NCBI GenBank assembly: GCA_034670405.1 | Contig: JAXDDX010000183.1 | Coordinates: forward strand, 438,501 to 502,500 | Length of the DNA: 64,000 nucleotides | DNA from: Hoplostethus atlanticus | Taxonomy: Eukaryota > Chordata > Actinopteri > Trachichthyiformes > Trachichthyidae | Direction of reading: 5' to 3' | In this document: in pieces, positions 13,698 to 25,695 of the stretch | Layout of the letters: every line of letters begins with the position of its first letter | Numbering within the stretch: the stretch's first letter is position 1 | Translations under genes and position numbers: made by a program | Notes under the pieces: model-generated | What the model saw: only the letters and a program-made list of their open reading frames with translations | Told to the model about the DNA's origin: nothing | Database searches by the model: none

Positions 13698-15377
13698 ATG
13701 CCCACTGCTGCAGACAGGTTTTCCAAGAATGTGACCTCCAAACAGTAAACTCTATTTCTCGCTCTCCTTGCTGCCAACAGCGCTGCAACAAGAGAAAGCT
13801 TTTCATGCTAGATTAAAGGATAACTTCTATTTCTGCATGTGATATCGATATGTTGTTTTTTGGGCCGAGTGCAGTCTAAGAACCAGGTGAAAACACATGC
13901 TGGGGCTTGGAGCTCTTGTAGCCACATGATGCATGTGTTGTGTGTGTGTGTGTGCTGAAAATCTAAAAGAAACCCCGGCCTAGAAGATGACTTCTGTTGC
14001 AGTAACTTCCTATTTCCACGGCTGAAGAACCACTGCGTAATTCAGCCGACGCGCATACGGAGTCGGGGGCGGAGGTTTCTTCTTCTTTTTCAGATCAGGA
14101 CCCCCGAATGGGAAAACGTCGCCTCTCACCCTGGAACCCAAACTAATTACTACTTTTCTCAGCAACAGGGCGCACAAACCCATTTTGGCTGTAGAGAAGC
14201 ACGCATGTTAAAAAACAGAAAATCAGTCGTGACATGTTGACTCATTCTGCCCTGCTTGGCAGAGGGAAGACATAAATCACATACGGCAGCGTGTGTGTGA
14301 GAAATATGTGTATTCAATCTTTTTTTTTGTGCAATTTTGTCTGTGTGAGCGTGGGTTAATGTGTCTATTCAGGCATGTGTGTGTGTGTGTATTCATCCTT
14401 GCATACTCACATATCATGTGTGTGTGTGTGTGTGTGTGTGTGTCTGCCTACCAGACGTTCTGTGGTCATCAGACCAGCCAGGCACCAGCCCCAGACAGCA
14501 AGGTCAGAGTCATTCACTAATCATATTAACATTCTTCCATAATGACCCAATGCATAACTCTCCCCTCTGTCCATGGACTTTTCTCCCTCCCTCCCTTTTT
14601 CACTCATGCTTTCCATTTTACCCTCCCCATATTTTTCTCTCTGTCTTTATCCACCTCATCAGCCCTCGTTCTCTACTTCCCCTCCTACGCGTTTGTTCCC
14701 TTATCATTTCTTCCTCTCACTCTCTCCAATCCTTCACAGCCTCTCTCGTCCTCTAGCTTCCTCTCATTAAAACCCATCCCCGACCCTTTCTTACTACCTC
14801 CCTTCTTTTCCCCTCACATGATCTAGTGCCTCCTGACCCTGTCTGATTCAGGGCGACCTGCGGGTCACCGGTTTAATCTCTGAGGTCATAGGAAGCCGCG
14901 GGTGGCTGGACGGTTTTAAAACCAGTCTGCCTGTCTGTCCACTTTGTCTGTCCGCCACCGGCTATGTGTCTCTTGCTATTGCTTCCATTCAACAGTCAAG
15001 CAGATTTCATGCAAACTTTTGAAATGAAAATTAAAAAAGGTGCGTTTCCAGTTCCAGCTGGACTGAAGAGAATATATATGCACCCTGTATGAGTATTTCA
15101 AAAGTTGATTAGTAATGAAAAAAATATTCTTTGTGTCAGACAATGTTGGCTATATTTCATGCTTTTATTAGAACCACTGCTCAGTCCAATCATTCCAAGC
15201 CATGAAGTCATTATTAATCCAACAAATGGGTTTCAATTGCTACTTATTGCATAAAACCTTCATTGACCAAAAAAAAAGAAAAGAGGAATTCAAATGTGTG
15301 TGTCTGTGCTTGCTTACATGTGCAGGGCTGTGTATGTACATATTGATATGTGTACATGTCTCTTATGACTCCTTGCA

Positions 15378-15380
<3 letters not shown>
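13697..15380. other. Noncoding
   Basis: TG tracts near 14376 and 14418, and a pyrimidine-rich run at 14570-14820 that creates accidental open frames. Nothing else recognised. Confidence 0.5.

Positions 15381-15381
<1 letters not shown>

Positions 15382-15427
<46 letters not shown>
15382..15427 (+). repeat. (TG)n microsatellite
   Basis: About 23 TG units. Further TG/CA tracts at 15550-15582, 15672-15723 and 15869-15899 make 15.4-15.9 kb the densest cluster in the window. Confidence 0.95.
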
Positions 15428-15428
<1 letters not shown>

Positions 15429-15547
15429 ATGTGTGTAAGGGTATCTCTATCAACACCAGGTTTGCTTCCACTGTTCCCCAGCCAAGTCAAATGAAGCCTG
15501 TGTGACTTGGCGTGGACCACTGTCTCACTCAAACTCACTGCATCAGC

Positions 15548-15583
<36 letters not shown>

Positions 15584-15670
15584 GAGGTTAGGCATTCGGC
15601 TTGCTGCTCGGCCGTGTCTCTAGCTGCTTTTTGAACTAACGTTGATCCTGAATTTGCAGATAACTCCTAA

Positions 15671-15726
<56 letters not shown>

Positions 15727-15867
15727 CACCATTCCAGTCAGTCAGTTGGCATGAATGATGTCACTGTTAATGGCTCGAGATCTTAGAGGACGAGACTCCG
15801 CTGTAAATCGCTTCAGTCAGTCATGACCACCGAACCTTACTGAAGATTACCTCATGACTCAACTGCG

Positions 15868-15901
<34 letters not shown>

Positions 15902-15919
15902 ATGGCTCAATGGTCCATA

Positions 15920-16155
15920 CGCTATAAAAAAAGGTACTTGGAAAATGGTTCTATATGGAACCTTCATTCATCTGAGATGCTTTCAACCAAACATTTTGAC
16001 TCAAATGTTCAATGTATTAACATGAAGGCGCAAAGCACACACCGTGACACAAACATTTACTTTATGTTACAATAGACTTACTTCATTTTGAGGCCATATA
16101 TGAACCGTTTTCAGTTCCACATAGAACCTTTTTGGTAAAAAAAAGTGTAAAAGTG
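15920..16155. mobile_element. Possible small TIR element with GGTTCTATATGGAACC-type ends
   Basis: Left sequence AAAATGGTTCTATATGGAACC and right sequence CCACATAGAACCTTTTTGG are roughly inverted about 190 bp apart, and both are bordered by A-rich runs. Target duplications are unclear. Confidence 0.35.
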
Positions 16156-16226
16156 TAGGGATTGGGTGTGACTGAGAGAGAGACAGAAAGAGAGTCTGAG
16201 CAAGTGGATCTCCCTCCGTGGCTTAT

Positions 16227-16270
<44 letters not shown>

Positions 16271-16419
16271 CGAGAGGACGTACGTGTGTGTGTGTGTGTG
16301 TGTGTCTATATTAGTCCCATTAGATGGAGACTGCTAGGTGTCTGGGTCCAGTGAGTCGGCACTGATCCCATCTTGTGTGACTTGGGGCATACAACCCGCT
16401 GACCTGCTGCTAGTGGTGT

Positions 16420-16484
<65 letters not shown>
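16420..16484 (+). repeat. (CA)n microsatellite
   Basis: About 32 uninterrupted CA units, the longest in the window; a (GA)n tract is at 16231-16266. Confidence 0.95.
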
Positions 16485-16487
<3 letters not shown>

Positions 16488-16905
16488 GTGTGATGAGGCA
16501 CAATATTAAGGTCAAGACCTCTTTCAAGTCTCAGTTACATCACCAGCACAGGGTTAAACACATGGCGAAAGAGGGAAGAAAGGGAGAGAGGGGGAATAAA
16601 AGAGAAAGTGAGGTAGAAAGGGAAATGAGGGAGGCAGAGAGAGAGGTAAAGATACAGTAGGTAACAACAACATCTGGCTGTTTCGTCTCAATGCCTCTCT
16701 CTCCACTTTGTCTACCTAATTGTCCTGTCTTGTCAGTGTAAGCCAAGTTTCCTTTCTGTTCCATTAGATTCAGCACCGTGGTACCGTTCCAACGCTCTAC
16801 ATGTCCTTATAAGGCCAGAGTGGGTCACACTACAGGACTCAATCCCATGATCAAACAGGAAACACCATCATCTGACTGCCAAATGTGTGTGTGTGTGTGT
16901 GCATA

Positions 16906-17812
16906 CAGTCATGCTTGAAAGTTTGTGAACCGTACAGGGGCTGGTCAGGAATAACTTATCTAAACCTCAAATCATAATGAAGACATCCCAAATAAAGAAC
17001 ATACATTAATATGATATACTTTCATTGCTCACTTGACAAGACTGCTTTGTATAACAAAAACTCAGATAACCCTCTGTGCAATAATACATGAATAACTTGT
17101 GACTCCTTTATCAGTGATGGCATGGAGTCTCCTAGAGCCACTGATCAGTCTCTTCATCTTCCTGGAGGGATTTTCTCCCACTCCTCCTGACAGAACTCAA
17201 CCGACTCAGTGAGGTTTGAGGTCTCACATGAACAGAAGCTTCAGGTCCTGACAGCATCTCGGTTGGGTTTAGGTCAACACTAAACTTCTTCTTTGGTAGA
17301 TTTGCTTGAATGCTTAGGATCACTTGCTGAACAACCAGCTTTAGCTCTCAGACTGATGGCCTGACTCTTATTGATGTTTTAGAAAGATGTCCACTTCTAG
17401 GCAGAGTCTCTGTCATGTTAAATGCTCTCCATTTGTATATTAGTGGACTGATGGAGTACAAACTGATGCTCACTCACTACTCTCCTTCCTGAGGTCCTCT
17501 GAGGGACAGCATAGTGTTTTTCTTTCACCTGCATGGTAACACCAAACTGAGCCCCCCCCCACCCCCCCAAAATATCTGACTTTTGATTGGTTAACTTCAT
17601 ACCCAATTAATTACCAACTTCTACTTACCAACTTCACCAAGGTTCACTTATTTTAGCACCTGCAATAATTCTCTTTAAACTGTTTTACTACATGTGCAGT
17701 TTCTTCTCAAAAACATGTGGAATTGGTGATATAGATCCTTTATTCACTTAAGAAAAGGCTAATATTGATTTGTCAATTACACAAAGAGCTCACAAACTGT
17801 CAAGCTTGACAG
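16906..17812. mobile_element. Tc1/mariner derivative with complete inverted ends (907 bp)
   Basis: The left end CAGTCATGCTTGAAAGTTTG (16906) matches the complement of the right end ending at 17812 over about 25 bp with four or so mismatches. Each end is flanked by TA (16904-16905 and 17813-17814), the Tc1/mariner target. Internal patches such as CTGATCAG and CTCCTNACAGAACT echo the 8520-8600 part of the other copy. No open transposase remains. Confidence 0.72.
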
Positions 17813-17814
17813 TA

Positions 17815-19385
17815 TCTGTGTGCATGCATGTGTATGTGCGTGCATGATTGTGTGTTTGCGTGCAATTGTGCGTCTGTGTGTTTCTCAGGAGGGTGCTGTG
17901 GGTTTCATAGCCCCACGTAACCATTTGCACACCAGCCGTAGCTTAGTCATTCTAATCTTTGCTTAAAAACAAGACTTCAATTCATCATCCAGTTGACCAT
18001 GCTTGCTTTTATTGATGCCAAAAAGGAGCGTAGTTTCTGGGAAGATACAGATTCACCAATTTATGTTGGAAGTCCCCAGAGATGCCAGACGCCCAAAATC
18101 TTAACCAATTTGTGAAATCTGTTAAATTGAGTAATGTGATTAAACTTTTAGTCTGATGTGGCAGTGAAGTGAATAAAGGTCCTTTTCTACAAAAAAAACA
18201 CTTTCGCACAGGGAAAGTCCTCATAGTCTAAAAATCTCTACAATTGAGTGGTTGTTAAATATAAAGTCCATTACACTGTGGCTGTGCTGAGTGTGTGTGT
18301 GTGAGAAAGAGAGAGAATATGATCTAAGCAGTGGGTTTATAACAGCGCTGATGTGTTTTTCCATGAGAAAGTCCTTGGTTACGACCGTTTAGCATTAACA
18401 CTTGGCAGAGTGTGTGTGCACGTCTGTGGGCGCACGCACTTTGTGTGTGTGCTCAAAAATGTGCATGTGTGTGTGTTAGCATGTCGGTTGTGTATGTAAG
18501 CGTGCATATCACTGCGTGTGTGTACGAGCAAAAAATTATATGTTCGACTCCCTTGCAATGCACCCCTCTCTAATCAACAAATTAGAAATGTGGTCTGTGA
18601 GTGTGTGTGTGAGAGTGTGTGTGTGTTGCCAACAGTTAAGGCTTTTGGTGATTGGTGCAGCATATTCCAGAGGATTTATGGTCACCCTGAGCTGGAATGG
18701 AGACTGGAGAAATATGGCTTCAGTTGGTACAGTCAGCACCCTGAAGAAGAAAATCATCTCTCCTTCACTTTTTCTCTTTCCGTTTCCATTTCACCTTTTT
18801 CAATTTCATTATCACTTTATGTCAGGCTGCCGTACAAATATCACTCTGTCTAGTTTTTTCTCTCCCGTCTTCAGTCTCTCCCTCCATCTTCCTCGTCTCT
18901 TTATAACCACATGAACTCCGTGATAGGATATATCCATAGACAGATGGATACATAAATCAGGGTCCCAACCAAATGCCCTGTGAAAATAACTACCGTTCAC
19001 TTGCTAAAGGTCACATTTTAGGGAAAAAATAATACTGTCCTTAGCGGTGGGAGAGAGAAAGAGAAACAGAGGAAGCAGAGAAAAAATAGCTGAAAGAACA
19101 GCAGCCGGACTGAATGCAACAGAAAACTAAATTAAACTAGATGAGTGGCTGAGTGAGAGAGCGAAAGAGAATGTAGCGGGGAGTTGAAAACAGTTTTCAT
19201 GTAGGCCGCAAACATCCCCCCTCGACCCCGCCTGTAATAACAAAGAGCCCCATTCAGCTCCAAGGTTGCTCCGCAGTCCATTTCTGCTCACAGAGTTCGG
19301 GCTCCATCGCCCGCCTGCCCGCCTATTAAATACTCAAGGTAGCGCGGCTATTTCTATTCCCATAATGGTTGGAGTACGTGCACGT
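17815..19385. other. Noncoding
   Basis: TG-rich stretch at 18290-18630 and a T/C-rich patch at 18760-18910. No exon, RNA or element recognised. Confidence 0.5.
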
Positions 19386-19655
19386 GGGGCGGCTGTGGCT
19401 CAGTGGTAGAACAGGTTGTCCACTGATCACAAGGTTGGCGGGTTCGATCCCCTGCTCCTCCTGTCCATGTGTCGAAGTGTCCTTGGGCAAGACACTGAAC
19501 ACTAAATTGCTCCCGATGGTCAGGCCAGCACCTTGCATGGTAGCTCACTGCCATCGGGGTGTGTGTGAGTGTGTGTGTGAATGAGGCATATATTGTGAAG
19601 TGCTTTGGATAAAAGCGCTATATAAATGCAGCCATTTACCATTTTACCATTTACA
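19386..19655 (+). mobile_element. tRNA-derived SINE
   Basis: An A-box-like TGGCTCAGTGG (19396-19406) and a B box GGTTCGATCCC (19441-19451) are spaced as in a tRNA promoter. The body has the fish SINE signature CCTTGGGCAAGACACTGAAC and ends with GCGCTATATAAATGCA and an imperfect CCATTTACCATTT duplication. Confidence 0.8.
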
Positions 19656-20487
19656 TTCAGGAACAGTTTGGAGGTCACAGAGGGGTATGTGTGTGTGTGT
19701 GTGAGTATGTGCACACGGGTACATGGCTGTACAATTATTTAAGTATTTGAAGTAAACTTCTTATGGCATGGACAAAACACCATGTGTCGATTGTTTTGAC
19801 AGTTGCAATTTACCTGCGGTGCATTTTTAGTGTCTACATTTCAATTCAAATTCCACAAGGAACAAGTGGGAAGTCCAATCAAATCGCAGAAAACCCGGGA
19901 CTTTGCAAGAAAGGTTCATGAAGTTTAGCCAAAACGCAGGAACTAAAATGTCTTTGTGAGGTTTGACGCAGTTCCAGTAGCTGAACAACAGTAGATGTGT
20001 GGGAATATCTCTCATTCGATTTCCCTGTGACGGTCAATCTCTTTGAGCAATGACACATGCCTGGAATAGTCTCTCCCAAGCCCCGAGATCCCATATATTT
20101 GTGGTATAGTTTTGTACTTGATGTTCAGCCTGAATTTGCTGTTGCCCAACATGGGACTTCCCAGTAACACTTTCCCAGAAAAAAAGCCTGTCTCTTCAAT
20201 AATGCATCAGAATGGGAGGGAATTAATAAAACCCGACGTGGTTACACACAGGTGACACGATGTGACGGGTTTGATTTTCCCAAGCATCAACGCGTTGTCC
20301 GTTGGACATCCTGTAGAAAAAGATCTGGAGAAATGTTGGGAGAAAAAAAGTATCTCTGGAGCAGCTGGAGTCCAGACCTTAAATAACCTACAAAGACAGA
20401 GATGATTCTGGGCAGTGCCACTTACTTTTATTCTGCTTCCTTCAGGATGGAAAAGCTGAGTGTAAGTTAGTCATGGGTCTCAGTGGG

Positions 20488-20539
<52 letters not shown>

Positions 20540-21779
20540 TCTCTGAGTCTGTCCAGGTCAACACTGTGAGTCAGTGGCCCCGATAATAAGTTTCTCTAAG
20601 ACAGTGATTTTCAAAGATCCAAAGCGAGGTTATGCAAACATCACAATAGGTTCCCAAATTGTCCTTGTCTAAGCCTTTATCAAGTCCTTGAAATGTAAGG
20701 TGGACTGAATATTGCACATTTAGTTTTGTTGTTTTTTTAGGAAATGTGGGACCCCAGAAAAACAGCTTATGCCAGCATGACATACGATGCCATCAGAGAC
20801 GTTACCTTAGTGCTAGCGTTATCTTTTACTCTTCAATTTACAAATGCTGGACCGGCCAGATGATCTAATAACGGTTCGTAAAGGCTAGTGAGGTTAAAAT
20901 GGGCCAAAAATAGTAAGAAGGCAGGTTATGGGAATAGCTTGATGGGATTTTCCCAAATTCTATTGTGAATCGCACAATGGCACGCCTGTCTGGGGACAGA
21001 AACAGCGACAAGGTTAGAGAATTACTGGACCCGGTTCAGAGAGGATCGAGGACTGGGACCTTGAACCGAAGGGGAAACTCAAAAATGATCCACATGTACT
21101 TCCAGACAGACACACACACACACACACAGAGGACTGGACCGGATAGAGTTGTGACAGTAGAGGGGGTTGAGTCTTGATCAACAGGATATGACACAGGGTC
21201 CTTTTAGAGCCATGCATGGGCAACATTTGGAGGCAATACAGCACTTTGACATTATACTTTTGTTTCACATTGCCAACAACACCCACGCTAAATTACTACA
21301 AATCCATGAAAACTATTCATAGACAGGCTTTTTGAAAGTTTATGATCACCGATGATGGGCAGTACCTCCGTAACAGGTACTCCGTAACTGTTTCAAAATT
21401 TATGGTTGCAAAGAAAACTTAAACCCAACTTGAACATCAACAACACCTTCATTTTCTTGCTGTGATGGCCCACTACTGCTGAAGCTGGAAGTGACACACT
21501 GTGGCGTGCTTCTTTATAGTTAACCGGCTCTACGCTAAATGACACACAGTTGCAATCATAAACAGCAGCTTGTTTAGTAACCAGTCAAAGTTGGTCGAAG
21601 TGCCCGACCTTTGGACGACTTGATTGAGTACAAGGCTTCCTGGGAAACATTGCGTTCCCACGAAATGAATTAATAAGGGGATGGAAGGAGTTAGGAAGAG
21701 AGAGAGAGAGAGACTTTGATATTCTTTAATGTAACATCTCACAACAAACACCAGAGCACGTAACTAAAATCAACTTCCT
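19656..21779. other. Noncoding
   Basis: Only the CA tracts at 20489-20537 and 21109-21128 stand out. Confidence 0.5.
20489..20537 (+). repeat. (CA)n microsatellite
   Basis: About 24 uninterrupted CA units. Confidence 0.95.
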
Positions 21780-22130
21780 CCCCGGAGTTGCAGAGACCAT
21801 CCCTTTCAGCATTGCTGCAGGGCCTGTAGGACCCAAAACCCCTCCACCTTGTTGCTGCGGGTCAGCCAGATGGCCAAACAGGAAATTCAGCTACACACTT
21901 ACTGCCTTTTTTTACGGACAGAACACACAGGACCGAGAATACAACGTTTTGGTTTGGCCCAAACCCAAACCCTGACAGCACTCTGGAAAAGGTAGACATG
22001 GTCCACCCTATCAAAGGCCTTCTCCTGATATAGGGACATGCCAGCAAAGTCCAAATGACAGGGTCCGGAAAGATCCAGCACACAGATCGGGCACACCAGA
22101 CTCAATGTGCCTGTTGAGCCTGTTTGTAAC
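21780..22130 (-). pseudogene. LINE reverse-transcriptase fragment (L1/Tx1-like)
   Basis: On the minus strand the frame reads AGMSLYQEKAFDRVDHVYLFQ (over about 21990-22050), followed by a W/F/G-rich stretch. A D/Y-QEKAFDRVDH motif is the characteristic RT block of L1-clade fish LINEs. The rest is frame-broken, and there is no endonuclease or tail. Confidence 0.65.
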
Positions 22131-23060
22131 CCACAGTCAGCAGAGCCACCGGCGTTTGACAGAAAGAGAGAGAGATTTTAAATGTCTTGTGTGCCTGGGC
22201 CAGCCAGCCCACATACATATTTTTTGTGTGTTTGTCATTGTTTTTGTTGTGTGTGTGTGTCTGTGTGTGTGTGAAAGTAAAGAGTTATGTTTCACTGTCT
22301 AGTTGGAATGTATTCAGTCAGACTAAACTTCATTAGACAGAGAGAACAAAGCTGCGGCTAATGGGAGAACAGGCTGGAGGGTAGACACACACACACACAC
22401 ACACACACACACCAGCAAATCTCAAGCCAGATGTTTGGGTGCATTTAATGTTTGACAAAAAGGAAGAACATGAACTCCATAAATGTAAGGTCATCTCTAA
22501 CCTTTGGGTGTTTAAATACTGTGGTAACTTACTGCAACCACGCAGCTTATTAGACACTAGTCAAATGTTTTCCAACAGCCAATATATAATAAAGTCCAAC
22601 TCTCTAGAGCACAAGGTATTGTGCTTTTTCAATAGTGTATGCTATTTCAGTAGACTACAGTAGACAGAGGCATTGTTTATATTCAATTTGCCCAATATAA
22701 AGGAGAAATATTCAAACCAGTTTGTGGCTCAATTTCTCCTTTAACCCTGTAAAACCCAAATATAGAAAAAAATGAGCAAAAAATTTTTTCACCTCTCAGA
22801 TGTTGTTGTAGGGGGCCTCTGATGCAGAAATTAAAGGGTTTTCAAAATTTTTATGTTTTAGTAAGTTTTTAGGGACATGTTGTAATATTGCAACGTTGGC
22901 CCTAGTTGGGAGCAGAATTTCTGTGTTTATACTCACATTGTTTGAACAAATATACAAAACAACTAAGGGTTCATTTGCAGGGTTGAGTGCTTATGTTGCC
23001 CCATAACAGTCTATATCATGAATAATAATCACACAACAGTCATATTTTTTTATGAAGTCA

Positions 23061-23066
23061 TTTATT
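23061..23066 (-). terminator. Polyadenylation signal of the piggyBac transposase
   Basis: AATAAA on the minus strand about 100 bp after the transposase stop codon, followed by a T-rich region inside the left end of the element. Confidence 0.6.
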
Positions 23067-23167
23067 AATAAAAAAAAAAAAAAGATAAAACTGTATTTAC
23101 AAAACTCAAAATTTACAAAATCCCTTCTGAGCATTCAAAGTCCCAGTGTCTCAGTGTTCAGCCATGT

Positions 23168-25000
23168 TCATTTGCAGTGATAGTCCCAGAAACAGTTATT
23201 TTCCTCTGAAAAGCAAAGACGAACATTACACTTGCTGCATAGGGTGTTGGTATATCCTGTATTGCAGTGTCTGCAGCGCCCTCTGTTCGTCTTCACCGGG
23301 AAATGGGCGATGAGGTCTTTGCGTACATCCAGCGGGGGGTGTGCAGATGACCTTTTGGCTGGGACCCCATTTGATGGACTTCCATCACCTGATGGTCTCT
23401 TCTGAGCACTCAAGGGGCTCCTTGATGTCCCTGTCTGCGTTTCTGGGCTCCTATTGCCTGAAGATGGTCGCCCTCTCTTTGGTGTGTTGACTGTTGTATT
23501 CACCAGGATGAGAGAGGATGCTAGTTGTGCCTGAAACTGTCTCCTGTTCAGTATCTCCTTCTTTGAAATATTGAGAGCTTTGCAGTCCCGCTTGTAGAGG
23601 AGCCAGGCGTTGATCACAGCGAGGATGATGGTGTGCCAGAAGATGTAGGTGTACCAGCGGTGAGATTTCATGGGGAACTTGTACTTGGCTGCAAATGAGT
23701 CCAACAAATCCACACCTCCCATGTGTTTGTTGTAGGTACCAACAATGTAAGGCCTCTCAACTTCAATATAGGTTTTGGTGGCTTTGTCCCAACGTTGAAT
23801 CTTCTGCACAGGTTCTGGTCCAGCAAAGGATGACACAAGTGTGACCGCCCTGTTGTCATACCACTTCACAGCACAGATGTTGTGGTTCCCCTCCACTCTG
23901 ATGTCAAAGCTTCCTCTCCCCTTTTTCTTCAAGCTCTTCTCGTCTTCAAGATTACAGTTGGGTAGGCGTACCTGCCTGGCTGTTCCCACGTAATGAATTC
24001 CACGATCAAGGAGCTTGACTACCAATGGGACGCAGGTGAAGTAGTTGTCTGCGTAGATCTTGTAGTTCTGACCTTCTGGAAGCGTGGAGGCAAGCTTCAT
24101 CACGACATCACCTGACAATCCAAGTTCAGATTTGGCTCGTATTCCGTTAACACTGCCTTGGTACACATCCAGGTCACAGAGCATGCCAGAGATTCCAGTT
24201 CTTACCCACACTTTGAAACCCCATGGGTGTGGCTTGCCTCGCATATATTGTTTTATGCTGCTGAATTTCCCCTTGAAAGGAATCATCATCTCATCCACAG
24301 AGTTGTGCTCTTCCGGTACCACCTGCAGGCATTTCTCTCTGAATGAATCAAGCCATGGTCTGAGTTTCCAGAGTTTGTCTTTCTTTTCTGTCTCCGACAC
24401 TGTCAAGTTGTTTACAAAATGTAATGATGTCAACAGAGATTGGAATCTATTGCGTGGCATTACATCAGAAACAGGGGTGTACCGGGTGTCTGTCTCCCAA
24501 TACATACGGACTCCAGACATTTGCATTAGGCCCATCTTCAGGTACATGCCAATCACTTTTTCAATTTCTTTTGTATTGGTGTTTATAGATGTTCCATTCT
24601 TTTGAAAGCTGTACTCATTTGTGTTTTTTGTCAGAGCCTGAATCATGTCTTCTGACACAAACTTCTGGAAGTACTCCAGTGGTGTGTGGAGGGAAACGGC
24701 ATCATTGGTGATATCCGGACCAGAAAAATCAGTATTGGGACTGATGAAATCCTTTTTCAGCCAACGATACCTGTCACGGGGCATGGTGTGTTTGTTAGTT
24801 TGGGGCTCAATGTCCACATAATCATCAGCTGGGCAGTCAGTGGGCTGTAGATTTTCTTTGTCCACTTCACCGGCATCTTCATCTGCCTCTTCGTCACTCG
24901 TATCAGTGTCTGATTCCATCTCAAAATCACTGTCTCCATTTTGGATGGCATCAATCACATCCTGCACACTGTAAAGAACACCTCTCCTTGCTGGTGGCAT
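23168..25000 (-). CDS. piggyBac transposase (PGBD4-like), full length, 610 aa
   Basis: The product is predicted to excise and insert the element by DNA cleavage at TTAA. The start is ATG at 24998-25000, immediately after a splice acceptor (CCATTTCAG|A); the frame stays open upstream only through intron sequence. The order is an acidic low-complexity N-terminus (residues ~25-65), the DDE_Tnp_1_7 catalytic region (~100-470), a basic Ser/Pro linker (~505-560) and a C-terminal cysteine/histidine-rich zinc-binding domain (~575-609, including CRHC, CSKC and a final CxxxxxHC). The three catalytic aspartates are visible at D236 (SVDEMMIPFKG), D318 (YADNYFT) and D431 (GGVDLLD). The length is normal for the family, and no frameshift or stop interrupts it, so the copy may be young and possibly functional. 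Activity is not proven. A domesticated host gene is unlikely because it still sits between intact ends. Confidence 0.95.
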   Translation of the reverse strand: MPPARRGVLYSVQDVIDAIQNGDSDFEMESDTDTSDEEADEDAGEVDKENLQPTDCPADDYVDIEPQTNKHTMPRDRYRWLKKDFISPNTDFSGPDITNDAVSLHTPLEYFQKFVSEDMIQALTKNTNEYSFQKNGTSINTNTKEIEKVIGMYLKMGLMQMSGVRMYWETDTRYTPVSDVMPRNRFQSLLTSLHFVNNLTVSETEKKDKLWKLRPWLDSFREKCLQVVPEEHNSVDEMMIPFKGKFSSIKQYMRGKPHPWGFKVWVRTGISGMLCDLDVYQGSVNGIRAKSELGLSGDVVMKLASTLPEGQNYKIYADNYFTCVPLVVKLLDRGIHYVGTARQVRLPNCNLEDEKSLKKKGRGSFDIRVEGNHNICAVKWYDNRAVTLVSSFAGPEPVQKIQRWDKATKTYIEVERPYIVGTYNKHMGGVDLLDSFAAKYKFPMKSHRWYTYIFWHTIILAVINAWLLYKRDCKALNISKKEILNRRQFQAQLASSLILVNTTVNTPKRGRPSSGNRSPETQTGTSRSPLSAQKRPSGDGSPSNGVPAKRSSAHPPLDVRKDLIAHFPVKTNRGRCRHCNTGYTNTLCSKCNVRLCFSEENNCFWDYHCK

Positions 25001-25440
25001 TCTGAAATGGAAAAAGTAAAACAAACAAATAAATAAATATGTACGTAAGTAAGTAATACATATGAGCATATATTCTCCAGGCTAAATAATTTCAATTCAA
25101 ATGTATCCTAATCTTACTTTCACATTCCACCAAATTCACACAATAGTGTCTGGATAGCCTATTATGCTCTCTACTTATCATACTAAAAGGGAACACTTCA
25201 CATCCCCACATTCCAGAACATTCTCACCTGTCCCTGAACAATGCAATGAGCATCCCCATGTAATGTGTAAGGTGCAACTGCTATTTTGACTACCACCCTC
25301 ACCCAGGTATGTAGAATTACAACATAGACATAACATGCTCAAAATCACATTTGATGAATGTATTCCACAATAACTAAATATCTACATGTTATAGACATTG
25401 TAATCATCATAAAAAAAAATATTTAAGGCATTTTACTTAC

Positions 25441-25683
25441 TTGAATCTTGACAAATCCAGTCCAATAAAACAAAGAGATGAGTCTGTAGAAAGGTTTGCA
25501 GGTTGTGTGAGTTCATGGCCTGATGGCCGGACCTATAAACACATTTACCATCCAATAGCATTGCAGGGTTAAACAATAGGACCCATTGACTATCTAAATG
25601 TGGTCTTTTAAAAAAAAAAAACAATTGCCGATTTTTTTTTTAGGATAGCTAAAACTGATGTTGTAATTTTGCAACAGTGGGCC
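25441..25683 (-). other. Predicted 5' untranslated exon of the piggyBac transposase
   Basis: A consensus donor (TTCAA|GTAAGT, GT at 25439-25440 read on the minus strand) pairs with the acceptor at 25002-25004 to define a ~439-bp intron (25002-25440). The sequence between the donor and the right inverted repeat would be the leader exon. Joining it to the next exon gives no in-frame protein extension, so it is probably noncoding. The transcription start is not visible; the 5' limit given is simply the edge of the inverted repeat. Confidence 0.55.
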
Positions 25684-25695
25684 TTACAGGGTTAA

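Larger units (their letters stand above)
22745..25691 (-). mobile_element. Complete piggyBac transposon (2947 bp)
   Basis: Both ends carry CCCTGTAA in inverted orientation (22745-22752 and 25684-25691), and each is flanked by TTAA (22741-22744 and 25692-25695), the invariant piggyBac target. The element holds one transposase gene on the minus strand with an intact reading frame, a 5' intron and a polyadenylation signal. A TGTTGTAATWTTGCAAC motif occurs at the right end (about 25657-25674) and again in the same orientation about 135 bp inside the left end (about 22879-22896), a plausible subterminal transposase-binding repeat. The element shares the orientation of pard3b. Confidence 0.95.

Noticed and set aside
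19326..19584. Overlapping frames near 19.4 kb and a possible tRNA gene
   Set aside because: The tRNA-like boxes belong to a SINE; no cloverleaf can be formed and the body is SINE sequence.
24084..24605. 173-residue plus-strand frame
   Set aside because: Antisense shadow of the piggyBac transposase.
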